From an uncultured Acidobacteriota bacterium (GTDB lineage Bacteria > Acidobacteriota > Terriglobia > Bryobacterales > Bryobacteraceae), in contig CAADGY010000217.1 of the NCBI GenBank assembly GCA_900696665.1, positions 124,001 to 188,000 on the forward strand: DNA of 64,000 nucleotides, read 5' to 3'. Both the position numbers and the translations under genes were made by a program. Under the pieces are notes generated by a model. It worked only from the letters and a program-made list of their open reading frames with translations. It was not told where the DNA came from and ran no database searches. How positions within the stretch are numbered: the stretch's first letter is position 1; the number at the start of each line of letters is the position of its first letter. Shown here one piece after another: positions 34,471-42,948 of the stretch.

Positions 34471-37400
34471 ATGAAGGCTCCGATTCTTTGCGCGCTCTTT
34501 CTCGTCCTGGCCGGGATCGTCACTCCCGCGGTTGCGGCAGATGTCTTCTACGTTGCCACCGACGGCAGCGATGCAACCGGAGACGGCTCGTCCGGGAGGC
34601 CCTGGGCCACGATTACCGCCGCCGTCGGAAGAGTACCCGAGACGGGAGGACTCGTGCTCGTACGGGACGGCGTCTACAGCGGACGGACCCGCATCAGCCG
34701 CAAGTTCACAAACTGGCTGGTGCTGCGCGCCGAGAACTCCTACTGTGCAAAGCTCCAGGCGGCACAGGAAGCGCCATTGCAAATCTACGACTCGGCTTTC
34801 GTGGAAGTCTCCGGATTCGACGTATCCCGGTCGACGCCCGATACGAGCGCTCCCCTGGCAGCGCAAATCGCCCGGTCCGAAAACATTATTCTCCGCAATA
34901 ACATTCTTCACGACAGCCGCAATAACGACCTGTTGAAGGTGAACGAGTCGCCGCGAAATATCCTCATCATCGGGAACGTCTTCTACAATCCTCAAGGCGG
35001 GGCGGGGCAGCATATCGACCTGAACGGCTGTACGAACGCCGTCGTACGGGACAACATCTTCTTCAACGACTACGCGGGCAGCGGGGCCGAGGACCGCAAA
35101 AACAGCAGCGCCTACATCGTCATCAAAAATTCCGGCAATGTAGCGGAGAGCCGCCACTTTCATATCACCAGCAACATTTTCATGAACTGGGAAGGCAGTG
35201 TAGGCAAGAACTTCCTTCTGCTGGGCGAAGATGGCAAGCCGTTCCATGAGACGCAGGATGTGCTCATCGAGAACAATCTCATGATCGGCAACTCCCAGAA
35301 CCAGATGCGTTCGGCCTTCGGCGCCAAAGGCGTGAAAGATGTCGTTTTCCGGAACAACACCATCGTAGGCGATTTGCCTTCTTCGGCTTTTGCGATGCGG
35401 CTGAACCGCGAAGCGTCAAACCTGGTCAACCGCAACCTCCGCTTCTTCAATAACGTGTGGTCCGACCCCACGGGGACGATGAGAAATTTTTCCGACGGCC
35501 GGCCGGATGAGTCGGATGAACTCGAGATCCGCAATAACCTGTATTGGAACGGCGGAAACGATTTGCCGCCCGGTTCCGTGCTCAGCCCGTCCGACGATCC
35601 GGAAGCCCTGTTTGAGGACCCACGGCTTGCATCCACGGAGGGGCTTGTACTGCCCCGCTGGAATGAGACCGCTTTCCTCAGCGGGACCACGACAATCCGC
35701 CAGGAGTTCGAGCGGCTGGCCGCGCTTTATGGAACGCCGGCGCCGTCTAGTCCTGTCTACGGACGCTCTTTGCCGGAAGAAACCCCATGGACCGACATAT
35801 TCGACCGGGTCCGCTACAACCGTTATGATCTTGGCGCCGTGCAGGTGGATGCGCCAGGCGGCCCTCTGCGCCTGCTGCTTATCTCAAATAAGCTGCCGGG
35901 CGGCCTCTCTTCCCACCTGAACCAGGTGATTCTGGAATACCCGGCGGGGCCGGAAGGCGAGGTGGTGGAACTGGCCAGCACCTATCCGGAGCGGGCTTCC
36001 GTGCCGGAGCGGATCTATATTGCGCCGGGCGCGCATGCCGCCAGTTTCACCATTCGAACCACCCGCGTGGATGGATTGACTTCCCTGTGGATCACCGCCA
36101 CCTGGAACGGAATCACCCGCCCCGCTGAGTTGCTTCTCGTTCCGGAAGGAGCTCGCAGTATCGATCTCAGTCCCGATTCTCTGGTCTCGGGCACATCGAG
36201 CACGCGCAACCTGGTATTGATCGACGGCGTCGCGCCAGAGGGAGGGCTTGTTGCTTCACTAACCAGTTCGAATCCCGACTTAGTCAAGGTCCCCGAGACG
36301 GTCTCCATCGCCGCTGGGCGTTCCTATTCCGATTTCTTTCCGGTTGCCACGAAATTCACTCCGGAGCAAACCGCCGTCAAAATTACCGCCACGTCGGGCG
36401 CTGGGCAGGCTAGCGCAATCCTGCGCGTACTGCCCTCACCCTTCCGCATTGCTCTCTGGTCCGATTCACTGGCTGCCGGTTCCACGCAGGAGCGGAACAG
36501 AATCTTTATCGACCGTGCCGCTCCCCCCGGGGGCGCCACCATCCGCCTTTCGAGCTCGAACCCGGATGTGTTAATTGTGCCGGAAACCGTCGTAGTGCCT
36601 GAAGGGCAGAACATCGCCGAATTTCCCCTGCGGACCGGACCGGTGGCCACGCGCACGGTAGGGAGAATCACCGCCGTGCTGGACAACAACCAGACAGCGG
36701 TGGACTGCGCCGTGAGCCCAGTGGTTCCAAGCTCCATCCTGGGTTCGTCTTCGATCAGCGCCGGCGCCACTACCACTTTCCGGATTTTGCTGAACAGCAC
36801 CGCCTATGAGCCTGTCACCATCCAACTGGCCGCTGAAGGAATGGAAGCGGCCCTCCCCGAAGAAGTAACTATTCCGGCTGGTGAAAATACCGGTTCCTTC
36901 CCGGTGACACCCGCGCTGGTCGCGGCTCCCACAAAATTGCGCCTCCTCGCTACCTATTTGAACAGAACCATTTCGTTGGAAGTAAATGTCACACCCGGCA
37001 GGCTCTATACGTTCACAGTTCCAGCTACACTCTGGAGCGGTGAATCCAGTGATGCACTCGTCACGCTGGCAGGGCGGGCTCCAGTGGGGGGGCTGGATAT
37101 TCGGCTGTCTACGAATGCTCCGGACTTGCTGGCTCTGCCCCAGAGTGTTCAGGTTCCAGAAGGCGCAACTAGCGTCCGATTCCGTTTCCGCGCAAATCTG
37201 TTTGTGGAATCGCGCGCCGGTGTGACGATAACCGCTTCCGCCGGCGAGATTTCCCTGGAACGTAGTTTAAATCTCAACGCCGCTGAACTGACACTGAGCT
37301 TCTTACAGGCCGCAGCGTTTACTAGCGGCGGCGATCTGACACTGGATATCCGGTTCAAAGGAAGGCTCCCTTCCGGCTCGATGCTTCAACTGAAAAGTTC

Positions 37401-37566
37401 CGATCCGGATCTGATCGCCGTACCCGAAAGGATATCGGTCCCGGATGGCGCGTCGTTTGTGCGCGTCACGGTCAAAACGAAGGCTGTAACCACGGACAAG
37501 GAGGTAACGGTCACGGCTTCCTACCCCGGCGGAAGCCACTCCCGCGCGATTACGCTGAAACCTTGA
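34471..37566 (+). CDS. secreted beta-helix protein with C-terminal Ig-like repeats (paralog 3)
   Basis: The 1031-residue exported protein has a signal peptide (ILCALFLVLAGIVTPAVAA). Its beta-helix domain is nearly superimposable on its two paralogs: FYVATDGSDATGDGSSGRPW, NNILHDSRNNDLLKVN, GQHIDLNGCTNAVVRDNIFF, VIKNSGNVAESRHFH, AFGAKGVKDVVFRNNT. Six Ig-like modules follow from about residue 480, ending AITLKP. The ATG at 34471 has GAAGGA five nt upstream, so an earlier in-frame start at 34291 is rejected. It is divergent from the lacI-receptor operon, suggesting shared control. Its stop is 19 nt before the kinase-like gene. Whether the helix is catalytic cannot be told. Confidence 0.88.
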   Translation: MKAPILCALFLVLAGIVTPAVAADVFYVATDGSDATGDGSSGRPWATITAAVGRVPETGGLVLVRDGVYSGRTRISRKFTNWLVLRAENSYCAKLQAAQEAPLQIYDSAFVEVSGFDVSRSTPDTSAPLAAQIARSENIILRNNILHDSRNNDLLKVNESPRNILIIGNVFYNPQGGAGQHIDLNGCTNAVVRDNIFFNDYAGSGAEDRKNSSAYIVIKNSGNVAESRHFHITSNIFMNWEGSVGKNFLLLGEDGKPFHETQDVLIENNLMIGNSQNQMRSAFGAKGVKDVVFRNNTIVGDLPSSAFAMRLNREASNLVNRNLRFFNNVWSDPTGTMRNFSDGRPDESDELEIRNNLYWNGGNDLPPGSVLSPSDDPEALFEDPRLASTEGLVLPRWNETAFLSGTTTIRQEFERLAALYGTPAPSSPVYGRSLPEETPWTDIFDRVRYNRYDLGAVQVDAPGGPLRLLLISNKLPGGLSSHLNQVILEYPAGPEGEVVELASTYPERASVPERIYIAPGAHAASFTIRTTRVDGLTSLWITATWNGITRPAELLLVPEGARSIDLSPDSLVSGTSSTRNLVLIDGVAPEGGLVASLTSSNPDLVKVPETVSIAAGRSYSDFFPVATKFTPEQTAVKITATSGAGQASAILRVLPSPFRIALWSDSLAAGSTQERNRIFIDRAAPPGGATIRLSSSNPDVLIVPETVVVPEGQNIAEFPLRTGPVATRTVGRITAVLDNNQTAVDCAVSPVVPSSILGSSSISAGATTTFRILLNSTAYEPVTIQLAAEGMEAALPEEVTIPAGENTGSFPVTPALVAAPTKLRLLATYLNRTISLEVNVTPGRLYTFTVPATLWSGESSDALVTLAGRAPVGGLDIRLSTNAPDLLALPQSVQVPEGATSVRFRFRANLFVESRAGVTITASAGEISLERSLNLNAAELTLSFLQAAAFTSGGDLTLDIRFKGRLPSGSMLQLKSSDPDLIAVPERISVPDGASFVRVTVKTKAVTTDKEVTVTASYPGGSHSRAITLKP

Positions 37567-37585
37567 GAGGGAATACAACACGTTT

Positions 37586-38275
37586 TTGAGAGTTGTAACG
37601 CAAGAGACGCCCTGCGGACCGGACTGCCTGTTAGGCGATGCATCCAGATTCACCGGCGTCATTGCGCGGGAGGGCGGCGGATTTCTCTTCCGCACGGCGG
37701 CCAATACGCTCGTCAAGCGCAAAAAGATTCGCAGCCAATACCGCCGTTTCCTCGGCGTGAACTTCTATTTCAATCCGGCCACGCAGCAGACCGCATTCGA
37801 TTTGCTAAGACAATACCGGCCACCCGGCATCGTGATTCCGCTGGAGGAGTGCTCCTGTTCCTACGAGGTTCCGTTTATCGAAGGACAGCCGCTCCGTACC
37901 GCTGCGAACCCTCTTCGTTCTGTAGTTGCGGCGGAAGCGGTCCTCCTCCGGTTGCACGCCCTCGGAATTCAGCACGGCGATTCAGGGCATCAGAACTTTA
38001 TCCTGTCGGGGTCGGATGTCTGCCTCATTGATCTGGACGACATCGTGTACACTGGGCGCGGCCGGGCCGGATGGGAACTCGCCACCTTCCTTCGTGCGAC
38101 CATGGTGCCCGTCCTCGGGCCGCGCCGGACGCTTGTTGAAACCTGCCGCCAGTGTTTCCGCCCTCCCTACATCGGCATCCGCATCGTGGCCGGCTGGCTG
38201 GGAGTGAACTGGCACCGTGGCCGCCGCTTTTTGAAGGGCCTCGCCAACCCGGAACACACCGTCCGTCATCTATAG
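37586..38275 (+). CDS. Kdo/WaaP-like lipopolysaccharide kinase family protein
   Basis: The 229-residue protein has a small protein-kinase-like fold related to bacterial LPS kinases. LHALGIQHGDSGHQNFIL (about 123-140) carries the HGDxxxxN catalytic loop with Asp132 and Asn137, and VCLIDLDDIVYT gives the metal-binding Asp. An N-terminal lysine candidate is in ANTLVKRKKI. It may phosphorylate a surface glycan or lipid. The start is TTG at 37586, 19 nt after the beta-helix gene, so co-expression is likely; a different start cannot be excluded. Its end overlaps the convergent radical SAM gene by 10 bp. Confidence 0.75.
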   Translation: MRVVTQETPCGPDCLLGDASRFTGVIAREGGGFLFRTAANTLVKRKKIRSQYRRFLGVNFYFNPATQQTAFDLLRQYRPPGIVIPLEECSCSYEVPFIEGQPLRTAANPLRSVVAAEAVLLRLHALGIQHGDSGHQNFILSGSDVCLIDLDDIVYTGRGRAGWELATFLRATMVPVLGPRRTLVETCRQCFRPPYIGIRIVAGWLGVNWHRGRRFLKGLANPEHTVRHL

Positions 38276-39363
38276 CGCCGCAGGCTGGGAAGATGCTTCT
38301 GAATACGAGTTTCCCGCTCGCAGTGGCAATTCGGACAATCGAGCTGAAACGCCTTCCGCGCCGCCTCCTTGTGGGCCGCCTGGTACGCAATATCGCGCAG
38401 CGGCCGATCATGAACGTTCCCAAGCGGGAAGTGCGCATAGCAGAGTTGGACCGAGCCATCCGCACCGATCCACAAAAAGTCATACATATCGCAGGGAACC
38501 CGCATGCCGCTGCCGCGCAACAGCCAATCGGGAATGGAACGTATACTGGCAGGCGATTCCCTGTACAAGTCCGGCCGCCGCGCATGGATTTCCAATAGCT
38601 CTTCGGCCACCGCTTGAATTCGCGCGGCATCCTCCGGCCGGAACTCCAGGGACTGATCGGAGCCATAGGTAAAGTACGGCAGCGAGTAGTGAATCAGATC
38701 AACGCTGAAGAAGGCCTGCAGCCGTTCCGCGAATTCCCACGCGCTCCGCAGTGCCGGGATTTCAGCCGTGCGGCGCGAGAGGAGAAAGCAGAGCTTAATA
38801 TCGGCGCTCATGCCGTACCGGTCCCGGATATACTCCAGCCCCCTTTCAAGCAGTGCGAACGCACCTTTCCGCTGGACGTAGGAATCATAATCGGCACCGG
38901 TTCCATACAACCCGATCGTCAATTGCCGCAGGCCAGCTTCATAAAGTTCGTCGATACGCTGCCGCAACAGAATGCCGTTCGTCGTCACCCACGGTTTGAT
39001 GCCGGCGCTCCAGGCATGCCGCACCATCGCGGGCAGATCGGGGTGCAGCAACGGTTCACCACCGTACAGGCGAACGGCATACACACCGAGTCCGCTCGCA
39101 TCGTTCAGGACCTGCTTGATGAGTGGCAACGTCATCTGACAGCCCGTCATGAAGTCCCGCCCGTACCGGCACCCGTCGCACGACAGGTTGCAATGCGCTG
39201 TAATGGCCAGGGCCATGGTGCGTGTGCGCGGCTGAATCAAGATAGGGAATTGCGCGGCAAGGGTATGCTTTCCCAACGCCGCCGTGCGGATTGCTCCACC
39301 CAGCACCCGCTTCAGGCGTGGCTGGCGTCTGACCCATGCTCGCAAAACCGGTGAAAAGCTCAC
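38266..39363 (-). CDS. radical SAM/SPASM domain protein
   Basis: The 365-residue protein has the radical SAM cluster CNLSCDGC (Cys58, 62, 65 from the chosen start), GGEPLLHP at strand beta-2, and a partial TIM barrel. A C-terminal SPASM/twitch cluster follows (VPCDMYDFLWIGADGSVQLCYAHFPLGNVHD, then CPNCHC). It would perform a radical modification of a peptide or small molecule, or act in glycan or cofactor modification; no precursor peptide was found beside it. I chose GTG at 39363 because AAAGAGG lies about 7 nt upstream; the frame is open upstream to ATG 39495, which lacks a ribosome-binding site. Confidence 0.82.
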   Translation of the reverse strand: MSFSPVLRAWVRRQPRLKRVLGGAIRTAALGKHTLAAQFPILIQPRTRTMALAITAHCNLSCDGCRYGRDFMTGCQMTLPLIKQVLNDASGLGVYAVRLYGGEPLLHPDLPAMVRHAWSAGIKPWVTTNGILLRQRIDELYEAGLRQLTIGLYGTGADYDSYVQRKGAFALLERGLEYIRDRYGMSADIKLCFLLSRRTAEIPALRSAWEFAERLQAFFSVDLIHYSLPYFTYGSDQSLEFRPEDAARIQAVAEELLEIHARRPDLYRESPASIRSIPDWLLRGSGMRVPCDMYDFLWIGADGSVQLCYAHFPLGNVHDRPLRDIAYQAAHKEAARKAFQLDCPNCHCERETRIQKHLPSLRRYR

Positions 39364-39847
39364 AAATTGGACCTCTTTAGCGTTGTATTCAGCATACAGG
39401 ACTAAAAAGAACGATACGTTGCGGGGCTGAACTGGGGCGGCATCCGAAGCAACGCGGAGCAGGACACTCATGTCCTCTCCCGCTAACCAATGCACAGAGA
39501 ATGAACTCGCTCATGCATTCGAGGTTTACTTTTCAGATAGATTTGCTTACGAGCAACGCGACGATACTCCTCCGGAACATATTCGCCCGCTCAAACGGAA
39601 CGCCGCGACCTCATGTCATCACCGGCACAGCGCGTGGAATCGGTCGTCACATTCAGCGGCTCAGCCTTTCAGGCAGGTGCGGGCGCTGAACCGCTGCTTG
39701 TTCTGAGCCCAAAGAAAGTATGTTTCATCCGCCCGCGAGATGGACAGCCCGTTTTCGATGAGAGTACGCCGCACATCTCCGTCTCTGGTTGGCTTCAGCG
39801 AGCCGCCGCAGCCAGAGACGGCGGAAAGAGTTCTGATGGCAAACCGG
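39364..39847. other. gene-poor interval, no supported gene
   Basis: No frame here has a recognisable domain or convincing ribosome-binding site on either strand. It lies between the radical SAM gene and a series of pseudogenes and is probably decayed sequence. Confidence 0.4.
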
Positions 39848-40439
39848 TCAGCGCTGCTTTGAGATCTCTTCGATCACTCCGGCTGCGCCTTTCTCCTTAA
39901 GCACACGCCGGACATGGCCATGCGCCGCGCGCCAGCCCTCAACAACGCCCCTAAGCCGCAACGACCCGTGTTTCGTGTCGGGCCCCCAGCCTGTGCCGTC
40001 CTCAAAAAGCACGAAATCAACGGAAACCTTTCGAGTTGCGCCAGGCATGCCTTGCCGGCCGGCCGCACGCGTTTCCAGTTTCCAGGTCTCACCCGGAACG
40101 TACGCCTGTCGCGGGTGATCGGAAGCCAATCCGACAAGCTTGGAGCTCAACGACTCGTTCAGGAGTACACCGTTTGGTCCGAAGTCGCGACGGTGTCCCG
40201 GACTCAGTGAGAAGTCGATAGCGGCGATTCATTGACTCACAAGCCCGTAGATCCCTCGCTTTTGATCCTCGAACGTTATGCACAACCAACGAAGCGCTCG
40301 AGAGGCTCTGTTTACCGGACAGAGAGAGATCGAACTGTGATCTCGAAGGTTTGGACACAATCTGTTGGCTGTATGAGTTGGTGAGGAGTGTACTGGAAAG
40401 GAGTAGGAACGGGAACTTCTTTATCGCCATCATGATCAA
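39848..40439 (-). pseudogene. frameshifted secreted protein of unknown function
   Basis: On the minus strand, ATG-initiated sequence encodes a signal-peptide-like start (FPFLLLSSTLLTNSYSQ) and SLSSASLVVHN. The coherent continuation is in a second frame: ITFEDQKRGIYGLVSQ, then a TGA, then IAAIDFSLSPGHRRDFGPNG, followed by SVDFVLFEDGTGWGPDTKHG and a terminal EEISKQR. A frameshift near 40275 and a nonsense codon near 40231 (perhaps from TGG) are inferred. The second segment looks like a real protein with natural composition, so this is a gene recently lost rather than noise. Function unknown. Confidence 0.6.
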
Positions 40440-40549
40440 AGAGTTCCTCTCCGCCCTCTGCTTACCGCTTCGGGAGGGAACCTTCGCGGCCTCAGCAGGG
40501 CACCGTTTGGCGCACCATGATTATACTTTTTCACACGGCCGCCGCCAGT

Positions 40550-41112
40550 TCAACGCGGCAAAGTTGTGTTTGTTGGCTTGGGTGGGGCATCGGCCGGTTG
40601 AATCGTTAACGTGAACGGCCGGCCGTCGATTCTTGCACCCCAATAGTAGCCGAATATTCCGGCTCCCGCTCCCACAGAGAGAATAACGGCAACGTCACCG
40701 GCGCTGGGCTCGCTTTCAGAATACCCACCGCGGCCAATGACGGCCCGTAGTGGCAAGCATTCCTCCCAATGTGCAGACAGTGGCCAACAGCGCACGCGCA
40801 GGCCCTTTTCGTCTTCGTACCGTCACACTACTGAACAACTCCCTTGGGATCTGTTGACGTCCTACAGGAATGAGCGTCTTATCCGAGGTTCTGCCGTCCT
40901 TCGGCAGCGTTCTCTGAGAACGCCAGCGCCCGTGCACGAATAGATACGCCGTTTGTTAGTACGGTCTCAAATTTCTGGCCCCCAAGAAGGTTCGGGAGAT
41001 CATCCCAGGAGGCACGACGCGGAGCCTCCGCTGCGGAGCCCGGAAGCGCTGTAGACAAAAAGGCCAACAACCACAATCCTGATAATGTGCGAAAGCCTGC
41101 CAAAATACTCAT
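40550..41112 (-). pseudogene. frameshifted exported protein with LSm-like and glycine-zipper segments
   Basis: The minus-strand frame starts with a signal peptide (LSGLWLLAFLSTALPGSAA) and SWDDLPNLLGGQKFETVLTNG, the start of a small beta-barrel often seen in acidobacterial secreted proteins. Coding potential then moves to a second frame (SDKTLIPVGRQQIPRELFSS, VTVRRRKGPARALLATV) and a third (AVILSVGAGAGIFGYYWGAR). The joined order gives a plausible single protein ending in a Gly-rich membrane-like segment. At least two frameshifts, near 40900 and 40755, break it. Confidence 0.6.
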
Positions 41113-41157
41113 GGAATCGTGATATTCAGATCAATCGGCTGCTCTTCCGAGAGCACT

Positions 41158-41403
41158 GTTTCTTGTTTTGGAAGGACTACGTCGATATTCACGCGCTGGT
41201 ATCGCATGGAATTGGAATTCCAACGGCCTTAGCGGCCGCGCGGGCGATCGATGCCAAGTTTCTGCCGGAGATCAGTCTCCGTGCCTTACAGTTTTTTGGC
41301 GATGGCACACTAGTCCGCGTGCCGGTTGGGATGCAACGCGACCTGACGCGCTGGACGCAGTCCGGTGGATTTGGCTAAGCTGCCGCATTTTGCCTCGCAG
41401 TGA
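41158..41403 (+). pseudogene. AbiEii/AbiGii-type nucleotidyltransferase toxin, C-terminal remnant
   Basis: The frame encodes FWKDYVDIHALVSHGIGIPT, ALAAARAIDAKFLPEISLRA and LQFFGDGTLVRVP, which match the C-terminal part of nucleotidyl-transferase AbiEii/AbiGii toxins. The nucleotidyltransferase core expected upstream is missing. The final residues (VDLAKLPHFASQ, stop at 41401-41403) are in another frame, so there is also a frameshift. It is a dead toxin fragment; its probable partner follows at 41430. Confidence 0.6.
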
Positions 41404-41429
41404 GGCCTGACGCCGGGAGAGTTGAACCG

Positions 41430-41766
41430 ATGAACACTCTTTAAAGTTCCTTACCCGGCCGAGCTGGTGCGGATCGCGCGCAAAGTGGTTTGGTACGACA
41501 CGCCGGAAGAAACGCTGGTGGATCTGAAGACCTTTTTAGCGCACCTGATGGTATACGGGCCGCCAGCGGATGTGGATGCGGTCCGGCGGCACGTACCCAT
41601 GGAAGAATTCCGGAAGGTGTTGGAAGATGCCCCGGCTGGAGTGTTTACGGCTGAAGCTTGGATCAGATGGCACAAGCGGTTCGGGTTGGAAGTTCCCCCT
41701 TTGCCGCGGCGGCGGTTTCCTGATGGCTCACTAGGCCCCGATCCGGGCACCTTTTTGGGCAGATGA
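41430..41766 (+). pseudogene. partner protein of AbiEii-type toxin, frameshifted near its start
   Basis: The ATG at 41430 follows a GGGAGAG ribosome-binding site but meets a stop after four codons (MNTL). Removing one T from the TTTAAA at about 41440 gives a continuous frame MNTLKVPYPAELVRIARKVV. It continues as VWYDTPEETLVDLKTFLAHL, MVYGPPADVDAVRRHVPMEE and ends LPRRRFPDGSLGPDPGTF. The uninterrupted part (GTG 41467 onward, 99 codons) is intact, so a shortened protein could still be made. It resembles the small protein habitually paired with AbiEii-type toxins; the family name is uncertain. Confidence 0.55.
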
Positions 41767-41809
41767 ACCGGATCTCAACAGATTCTGTTGAGTTATAATC
41801 AGAAGTGGA

Positions 41810-42235
41810 ATGAGCCGGCTGCCAGTCCATCGAAAGCGCCCGCGTGTGGCGCGCCCGTGGGTCCCGCCCGTTACCCGGATCCACCTGCGTCCGGAGGCGG
41901 ACGATCTGTCCGACGTGCACCCGTTGCTGGCGCGAATCACAGGCGCCCTGGGCACGAACGCTGCCGCCCGGCTTCTCGGCGCGGACCGGGCCCAGGTCTC
42001 GCGATGGGGCGCGGGAAAAGAACCCGTGGGCGCGGAGATGTCGCGCCGCATCGTCGATTTGCACGACGTGTTGACCAGGATTTTGCGGATTTATCACCGG
42101 GATGCGGCGGCCATGTGGCTCTCCGGGTCGGAGCCGTTGCTCGGCGGCGCGCGTCCGATCGACGTCCTGGCGCTCGAAGGAGCCGCCCCCGTAGTTCGCG
42201 CAATCGAAGCGATTGCGGAAGGCGTGCACGCCTGA
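41810..42235 (+). CDS. MbcA/ParS/Xre-type antitoxin of a RES toxin-antitoxin pair
   Basis: The 141-residue protein has a central Xre-like helix-turn-helix segment (LGTNAAARLLGADRAQVSRW, about 48-67). A toxin-binding MbcA/ParS/Xre domain follows, with RRIVDLHDVLTRILRIYH and AAMWLSGSEPLLGGARPIDVLALEG, the typical P(x)xxL signature of these antitoxins. It is followed after 3 nt by the RES gene. It should neutralise the toxin and autorepress the operon by family analogy. The N-terminal 25 residues are basic and may be over-called; a later start is possible. Confidence 0.85.
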   Translation: MSRLPVHRKRPRVARPWVPPVTRIHLRPEADDLSDVHPLLARITGALGTNAAARLLGADRAQVSRWGAGKEPVGAEMSRRIVDLHDVLTRILRIYHRDAAAMWLSGSEPLLGGARPIDVLALEGAAPVVRAIEAIAEGVHA

Positions 42236-42238
42236 TCA

Positions 42239-42823
42239 GTGGTGGCAACCCTCTATCGCGTCTTTCCCTGGCAACCGGACTCCGCCCCGTCTGAGCCCGG
42301 CGGCGCGCTCTATATTCCTCCACAGGGCGCCGGGCGGATCGATAACCCGGGTATGTATGCGGTGTTGTACCTGAGCGACACCGCCGAGGGCGCTATTGCC
42401 GAAGCCTTCGGCCGGTTTCCCGAGTGGACGCCGGCCATCCTGGCAGGCAGTCCGGCACTGCCCCGCAGCACTCGCGCCATCGCGCAGTATCGATTCCGTG
42501 GAGAGCTTCCGCTTTGCGACCTGGACGATGCCGCGCGCCTACTCGCCCTCGAACTCCGGCCCTCGCAGGTTGTCACCCGGGATTACACGCAAACCCGCGC
42601 CTGGGCGAGAACCATCTTTGAGCAGAGCCGGTGGGCCGGCATTCGCTGGTGGTCCTACTACCGGCCTGAATGGGGTAGCATCGGGCTTTGGAACATGGCG
42701 GCTTTGACGCTGGAAAACGTCCGCCCCCTGCGCCTGGACGATGTGGACCTGATCGCCGCCGGCCGGACGATTGTGCGCCGCGTGACGGCTTCCGCCGCGC
42801 GTAAACCCGGCGCTTCCCGATAG
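42239..42823 (+). CDS. RES-domain toxin (NAD+-consuming)
   Basis: The 194-residue RES-family protein is the toxin of the MbcA-RES type II pair; characterised members degrade NAD+. It shows TLYRVFPWQPDSAP, GGALYIPPQGAGRIDNPGMY (R/N-type RES signature), YLSDTAEGAIAEAFGRFPEW, and RWAGIRWWSYYRPEWGSIGL near the C-terminus. The start is GTG at 42239, 3 nt after the antitoxin stop. The frame is intact, so an active toxin is likely. It lies next to decayed toxin-antitoxin remnants in an accessory block. Confidence 0.88.
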   Translation: MVATLYRVFPWQPDSAPSEPGGALYIPPQGAGRIDNPGMYAVLYLSDTAEGAIAEAFGRFPEWTPAILAGSPALPRSTRAIAQYRFRGELPLCDLDDAARLLALELRPSQVVTRDYTQTRAWARTIFEQSRWAGIRWWSYYRPEWGSIGLWNMAALTLENVRPLRLDDVDLIAAGRTIVRRVTASAARKPGASR

Positions 42824-42948
42824 CCGGGACCGGCGCCTGATTGGCCAAAGCTTCGTCACGCGGCAAAATTCCGCCGTTCATCTTTCGTGTAACTTGCTGA
42901 AACGAAGTAGCTGTCCGTTGGATCGGCAGGTGCATAACATTACCGAAG

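Noticed and set aside
39590-39840. Possible small lipoprotein on the minus strand (LSAVSGCGG-like start)
   Set aside because: No start codon or ribosome-binding site and no recognisable downstream sequence; probably decayed DNA.
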